Positions 60,504 to 64,000 of a DNA stretch of 64,000 bases are shown in pieces; positions within the stretch are counted from its first letter, which is position 1; each line of letters begins with the position of its first letter. The position numbers were made by a program, and so were the translations under genes. Source of the DNA: Gordonia aichiensis NBRC 108223 (GTDB lineage Bacteria; Actinomycetota; Actinomycetes; Mycobacteriales; Mycobacteriaceae); NCBI RefSeq assembly GCF_000332975.1, contig NZ_BANR01000011.1, forward strand, positions 62,001 to 126,000, read 5' to 3'. The notes under the pieces are model-generated. The model searched no databases and was not told where the DNA came from. It saw nothing but the letters and a program-made list of their open reading frames with translations.

Positions 60504-61457
60504 CTAGTCCGTTGTGTCTTTGTCGGTTGGTTTCGAATGGTCGATCACCGTTCGTTCTGATGATAGGCCCGCGGCCTCGGCGGTCGATCGGCGCCGAGGG
60601 ACGCTCTCAAGCCACATCCGGTACATCTCGCGCACACCGATCGTGAGCGCGAAGGCCGCAAACACGATGCTCAGAATCTTGACGTTCAGCGCGAGTGCGA
60701 TCAGCACGCCGACGACTGCACCGGGCAGCGCACCGATATTCAGGTTGAGGCCGAGTCGCATGTCGGCGGTGCCCTGGCGTGCGTGCGTGATGGTTCCGAC
60801 GATGGCGTTGGGGAAGAACATCAGCAATGACGTTCCTTCCGCGGTCGGGAGGTCTGTACCGAAGAGCAACATCAGCGCCGGAACTGCGAGCAGACCGCCG
60901 CCGAGCCCCATCCCCGCAGCCCACGCGCCGATCACGAATCCGAGGATCAGCGAAACCGGGAGGACATACCACCGGTTCGCAAGCCAGCTGTCGGGTACGA
61001 GGGCCGATCCCTGCATCGGGTCGTGCCCTGAGACGTCGAGGAACAGTTTGAGGCACGTCAACAGGAGGATTGCGACAAATAGCCAACGCAGGATCAGCGC
61101 CGGGATGCGCAAGATCAGCTTGGCGCCCAGGACCGCGCCCAGCGTGGCGCCGACAACCATTCCCGTACCCGCCCGAAAATCGATGGATCCGCCGACCAGT
61201 CCGAATGTGGCTGCTCCCACACCGGTAACGGCGATGTTCGCCGCGCCGGCAGTGCCGTGGAGAGTATGCCGGGAGAGGTTGGTGACCTTCTCCAGAGCGG
61301 GCACGTAGAACACCCCGCTACCGCCGCCGAGCAGTCCGCCGATCACGCCGCCAATCGCACCGATCCCGAGTTGGGTGGGCACTGAGGGTACGACCACCAG
61401 ACCGTCGGTGATGGTCGGCCTCGCCGCGACTGGTCGGGTGGCTCTGGGTGCGCGCAT
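60504..61457 (-). CDS. TSUP (TauE/SafE)-family transporter
   Basis: Membrane protein of 317 residues with about eight hydrophobic segments in two related halves, each with a Gly-rich motif: IGAIGGVIGGLLGGGSGVFYVPAL and GAWAAGMGLGGGLLAVPAL. TSUP proteins export sulfite, sulfoacetate or related small organic acids. The ATG at 61457 (MRAPRATRP) is chosen for AAGGAG 7 bases upstream; the frame beyond runs through a perfect palindrome and is not coding. A sulfite-oxidase-like gene lies 0.9 kb upstream on the same strand, which makes sulfite a reasonable substrate, though this is inference. Confidence 0.87.
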   Translation of the reverse strand: MRAPRATRPVAARPTITDGLVVVPSVPTQLGIGAIGGVIGGLLGGGSGVFYVPALEKVTNLSRHTLHGTAGAANIAVTGVGAATFGLVGGSIDFRAGTGMVVGATLGAVLGAKLILRIPALILRWLFVAILLLTCLKLFLDVSGHDPMQGSALVPDSWLANRWYVLPVSLILGFVIGAWAAGMGLGGGLLAVPALMLLFGTDLPTAEGTSLLMFFPNAIVGTITHARQGTADMRLGLNLNIGALPGAVVGVLIALALNVKILSIVFAAFALTIGVREMYRMWLESVPRRRSTAEAAGLSSERTVIDHSKPTDKDTTD

Positions 61458-61489
61458 CGCTGAACTCCTTCTGTCGTCGCAGCAAGACA

Positions 61490-61532
61490 CTACGCATACA
61501 TGTACTTGTCTGACAAGTACATGTATGCGTAG
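61490..61532. promoter_or_regulatory. Perfect 43-bp palindrome before the TSUP-GntR operon
   Basis: Arms of 21 bases (61490-61510 and 61512-61532) are exactly complementary around one central base. The core, ACTTGTCTGACAAGT, has the TTGT-N3-ACAA form of FadR/GntR operators. It ends 33 bases before the transporter ATG. The length goes well beyond a normal operator, so it may also act as a cruciform or as the terminator of the upstream genes. Confidence 0.72.
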
Positions 61533-61664
61533 ATCTGCCACCGTGACCGTCGCCAATCACCAGGGCACGGTCTGACCGCGATAGTCCAAGAACTGCAACC
61601 CACCCGCACCGGCCTGAGCTTCCAGAACGTCGACGACTCCGCTCGTGCTCTTCTCGTCTCCTGT

Positions 61665-62375
61665 CTACCCGAACCGTTCTGTCCTGATCTGCGCGGCGTC
61701 GTGGCCGACGTCGACCATGGCCCGAGCGCAATGGTCAACAAAGCCACTGGGTCCACAGATGTAGATGACCGGCTCGCGTGTGGGTGGGATCGTCACGGCA
61801 GCCAGTTCGTCTGCGGTGACGCGTCCCGGAGGCCGGGCCTCCCCCGCGTCGCCGCCCCGCGTGTGAAAGAGGTTGATGGGCAGCCGTTTATGCTCGTCGA
61901 GCTGATCGAGTTCCCTGGCGAAGTAGCGTCGTTGCGGCGAACGCAGCGAGTACACGAGGTTGAACGGCGTCGACGGTGCGGCCACCTCGCGCAGTCGGAT
62001 CATCGACATCAGCGGCACGATTCCTGATCCGCCGCCGATCAGTTGAACCGGCCGGGTCGTCGACGGCTCCCAGGTGAACCAACGACCATTGGGGCCGCTG
62101 ATCTCGAGCGGCTCGCCCACCTCGATGACGTCGACCAGGTACGGCGACACCTCTCCGTCATTGAGTTTCTCGATGGTCACTTCGATGGTGCGGGTCTCGC
62201 GAACATCGGAGAGCGAGTATGGCCGCGCGGTGGAGTACCCGTCCTCGGCTGTCAGTCGGATGTCAACGTGCGCGCCGGAGTCGGCGCTCATTGGTTCGCT
62301 CAGCGCGAGTCGTAGCGACCGCGCAGTGGGACTCTGCATCTCCGCGCCGACAACAGTCGTGATCTGCCAGTGCAC
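61665..62375 (-). CDS. Ferredoxin-NAD(P) reductase-type flavoprotein
   Basis: Protein of 236 residues with an FAD barrel (STARPYSLSD, about 48-57) and an NAD(P) domain (IGGGSGIVPLMSMIRL and VIYICGPSGFVDHCARAM). There is no 2Fe-2S domain. It begins with GTG and follows the sulfite-oxidase-like gene by 17 bases. The pair recalls molybdopterin oxidoreductases with a dedicated flavin reductase, as found together in actinobacterial genomes. It may supply or remove electrons for the molybdenum protein. The direction of electron flow is not known. Confidence 0.85.
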   Translation of the reverse strand: MHWQITTVVGAEMQSPTARSLRLALSEPMSADSGAHVDIRLTAEDGYSTARPYSLSDVRETRTIEVTIEKLNDGEVSPYLVDVIEVGEPLEISGPNGRWFTWEPSTTRPVQLIGGGSGIVPLMSMIRLREVAAPSTPFNLVYSLRSPQRRYFARELDQLDEHKRLPINLFHTRGGDAGEARPPGRVTADELAAVTIPPTREPVIYICGPSGFVDHCARAMVDVGHDAAQIRTERFG

Positions 62376-62392
62376 GACTCACGCTCCCGACA

Positions 62393-62989
62393 TCACGAGT
62401 AGCGCTGCTCGCGCCAGGGATCACCGTAGATGTGGTAGCCGCGCTCCTCCCAGAAGCCTGGCGTGTCAGCCGGCATGAACCGTAGGCGCCGAACCCATTT
62501 CGCGCTCTTCCAGAAGTAGAGGTGCGGCACGAGTAGTCGTACCGGGCCACCATGTTCGGGTGCGAGTGGCTCACCGTCGAAGGTGTCTGCGAGCCAGGCT
62601 TTTCCGTCGGTGAGGTCGGCGAGCGGAACGTTGGTGGTGTATCCGCCATAGCAGTGGGCCATCACGTAGGCGTCCGGTGGCCATGGCAACACTGCGAGCA
62701 GGTCGTCGAATGGCACTCCGCGCCAACGGGTGTCGAACTTCGACCAGCGCGTGACACAGTGGATGTCGGTGATGACGTCCTGATGCGGGAGATCGCGGAA
62801 TGCAGACCAGTCGAGGCTGTAGGCGCGATGATCCGACGACTGAATCGTCAAGCGCCAGCTCTGATGTGGTAGCGCGGGCGTCGGTTCGGCGGAGAGAACC
62901 GGAAAGTCGAGAGTTGAATACTGACCGGGCGGCAGCCGCTGCGCCATACGGTCGCGGCGCCCGACAAACCCTCGATTGACTATCGCCAT
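62393..62989 (-). CDS. Sulfite oxidase-type molybdopterin oxidoreductase (YedY/MsrP-like)
   Basis: Protein of 198 residues holding the molybdopterin-binding fold of the sulfite-oxidase superfamily. DIHCVTRWSKFDTRWRGVPF contains the molybdenum-ligand Cys78, and AHCYGGYTTNVPL and EHGGPVRLLVPHLYFWKSAKWV are conserved cofactor regions. No twin-arginine signal and no heme or dimer domain is seen, so it is a minimal cytoplasmic form. The flavin reductase gene directly downstream replaces the usual cytochrome partner. A TSUP exporter follows, but whether the enzyme acts on sulfite or reduces oxidised methionine or another S/N-oxide cannot be told from sequence. Confidence 0.86.
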   Translation of the reverse strand: MAIVNRGFVGRRDRMAQRLPPGQYSTLDFPVLSAEPTPALPHQSWRLTIQSSDHRAYSLDWSAFRDLPHQDVITDIHCVTRWSKFDTRWRGVPFDDLLAVLPWPPDAYVMAHCYGGYTTNVPLADLTDGKAWLADTFDGEPLAPEHGGPVRLLVPHLYFWKSAKWVRRLRFMPADTPGFWEERGYHIYGDPWREQRYS

Positions 62990-63137
62990 GCGACCAAGTG
63001 TAGGGGTACGCCGACTTTCCGCAGGTCATAGGCGTAGAGTCAGGTCCAGCTGATTTGCACTCATAGCCGACGTGGCCGCGTCGTCGTGTGTTGGTCACCG
63101 ACGAGTACGGCCCGACGGCCGGTCAGGAGAGTGCCCA

Positions 63138-63587
63138 GTGACGAGTATCGCACCGACTTTGGGGCCCACGCGGGTTCGCTTCACGAGTGACCCCGATGCT
63201 CCGGTTGCGGGAGCCTGGTACCCGTACACGGCGAATCTCGCGCACGAGCTGAGCAGCCTGTCCCTCGCGGTTGCGCCGCTTCTCGGGGATGTCACGTCGA
63301 TCTCGGTGCACTGGCAGTCCTATCGCCGCTATCCGGGACTCGACTCCGCCGACTCCCCGACGGTTCCGCCGCTCATGACGCTCAATGCAACCCGACGTAG
63401 CGCCACGCTGCTCGTGATCCCGTGCCGGACGGCCTCGTCTCTGGCCGCGATCCTGATGCACCTCGCCAGCGACGACGACCTTCCCGACGGACACATGCAC
63501 TCGCTGGAGTGCAGGCGGGGTCAACGAATCCTCTCGATCGCGGAGCAGTACCTGACCGGACTCGCCGACGCCGCCCAGGCCAATTGA
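63138..63587 (+). CDS. DUF5994-family protein
   Basis: Protein of 149 residues. The opening RVRFTSDPDAPVAGAWYPYTANLAHELSSL and the middle ISVHWQSYRRYPG follow the DUF5994 pattern found in mycobacteria and relatives. The function is unknown. The GTG at 63138 is chosen because AGGAGA lies 7 bases upstream. It is divergent from the sulfite-oxidase-like gene and faces the solute-binding gene only 14 bases from its stop. Confidence 0.78.
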   Translation: MTSIAPTLGPTRVRFTSDPDAPVAGAWYPYTANLAHELSSLSLAVAPLLGDVTSISVHWQSYRRYPGLDSADSPTVPPLMTLNATRRSATLLVIPCRTASSLAAILMHLASDDDLPDGHMHSLECRRGQRILSIAEQYLTGLADAAQAN

Positions 63588-63601
63588 GAACGTGCTCGGG
63601 C

Positions 63602-64000
63602 TCAGAACGTGCTCGGGGGATTGACAGTCGACCTGTCGACGCCCGTGTCGGGGACGCCCCACTTGGCGAAGATCTTGGCGTAGTCGCCGGTCTCGATCAG
63701 CTTGTTGACTGCGTCGGACAGCGGTTTTGCCAGCCCCGAGTCCTTCGCGGTGACAAAGCCGACCGACGTCGAGCTGATCTGGCCGAGGAACTTGGTGCCC
63801 TCGACGTGCTTCTCGTCGTACTTGAGGCTGAGGACCGGGCCGAAGAACAGATCGACCTTGCCGTTGGCCAGTCCCAGGAAGATCGGGGCGGTGTCGTTGA
63901 AATACTGTACGGTCCAGGGCTTCTTGCCGACCTTGGCGCAGTCGGCGACGTGTGAGCTGAGCAACGTCTGGAAGGTCGAGCCCGGGGTGGTGGCGATCGT
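63602..64000 (-). CDS. Amino-acid-type ABC solute-binding protein, C-terminal part (cut by window edge)
   Basis: The last 132 codons of a family 3 solute-binding protein are present; the frame is open to the right edge, so the start lies outside. The reading TIATTPGSTF at the edge, FNDTAPIFLGLANGKVDLFFGP and the closing KPLSDAVNKLIETGDYAKIFAKWGV are typical of periplasmic glutamine/polar amino-acid binding proteins. It would deliver an amino acid or similar small solute to an ABC permease whose genes probably lie beyond the edge. The exact ligand is unknown. Confidence 0.85.
   Translation of the reverse strand, partial: TIATTPGSTFQTLLSSHVADCAKVGKKPWTVQYFNDTAPIFLGLANGKVDLFFGPVLSLKYDEKHVEGTKFLGQISSTSVGFVTAKDSGLAKPLSDAVNKLIETGDYAKIFAKWGVPDTGVDRSTVNPPSTF

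Overview
The window looks like chromosomal DNA of a high-GC mycolic-acid actinobacterium (order Mycobacteriales), most like Gordonia or a close relative of Rhodococcus. The basis is the codon use, a mycothiol-dependent MscR gene next to its usual metallo-hydrolase partner, a LigB-type ATP-dependent DNA ligase, an IdeR/DtxR-like iron box, DUF6777 and DUF3558 cell-envelope proteins and a DesA3-type acyl desaturase with its reductase. No rRNA, tRNA, CRISPR array or intact insertion sequence was recognised.

Layout. (1) 1-10.2 kb, plus strand: choline/betaine demethylation cluster with the end of sarcosine oxidase gamma (soxG), dimethylglycine oxidase, a BCCT transporter, betaine aldehyde dehydrogenase, an APC permease, a choline-oxidase-type GMC flavoenzyme and an IclR regulator. 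(2) 10.3-14.2 kb, minus: ligB, a SulP anion transporter and a DoxX protein whose start overlaps an IdeR-like box. (3) 14.5-16.2 kb, minus: mscR plus a metallo-hydrolase, able to handle formaldehyde. (4) 16.3-23.6 kb: a Baeyer-Villiger monooxygenase split by a frameshift, an SxxK esterase, a divergent AcoR-like activator, and a zinc alcohol dehydrogenase followed by a kinase-like/LuxR fusion. (5) 23.7-24.7 kb: two divergent Rho-N/SAP-type small proteins. (6) 24.7-31.2 kb, minus: aryl-alcohol-type dehydrogenase, P450, FAD reductase, 3Fe-4S ferredoxin and a large LuxR ATPase regulator. (7) 31.3-41.9 kb: a frameshifted aldehyde dehydrogenase, a CYP199-like P450 with a phthalate-family reductase, two IclR regulators and pobA-pcaHGBC. 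(8) 42-53 kb: acyl-CoA synthetase, PNPOx-like protein, DUF6777 protein, a low-GC pair (helical protein plus DUF3558 lipoprotein), EthA-like monooxygenase with divergent PucR regulator, desaturase with reductase. (9) 53-64 kb: HNH nuclease with a short upstream frame, secreted serine hydrolase, two-component system with ABC exporter, GntR regulator with TSUP transporter and a 43-bp palindrome, sulfite-oxidase-like protein with a flavin reductase, DUF5994 protein and the end of a solute-binding protein.

How it fits together. The left block should turn choline into betaine, dimethylglycine, sarcosine and glycine. The middle block reads as a route from 4-methoxybenzoate (possibly the aldehyde) to 4-hydroxybenzoate, protocatechuate and the beta-ketoadipate pathway. 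It stops before pcaD, which is not in the window. The O-demethylation would release formaldehyde, which the nearby mscR could remove (inference). Matching 15-bp operator-like palindromes before pobA and before the P450 reductase gene suggest that one IclR protein joins demethylation to ring hydroxylation. Two catabolic genes (Baeyer-Villiger monooxygenase and aldehyde dehydrogenase) carry frameshifts, so either those branches are decaying or the assembly has indels there.
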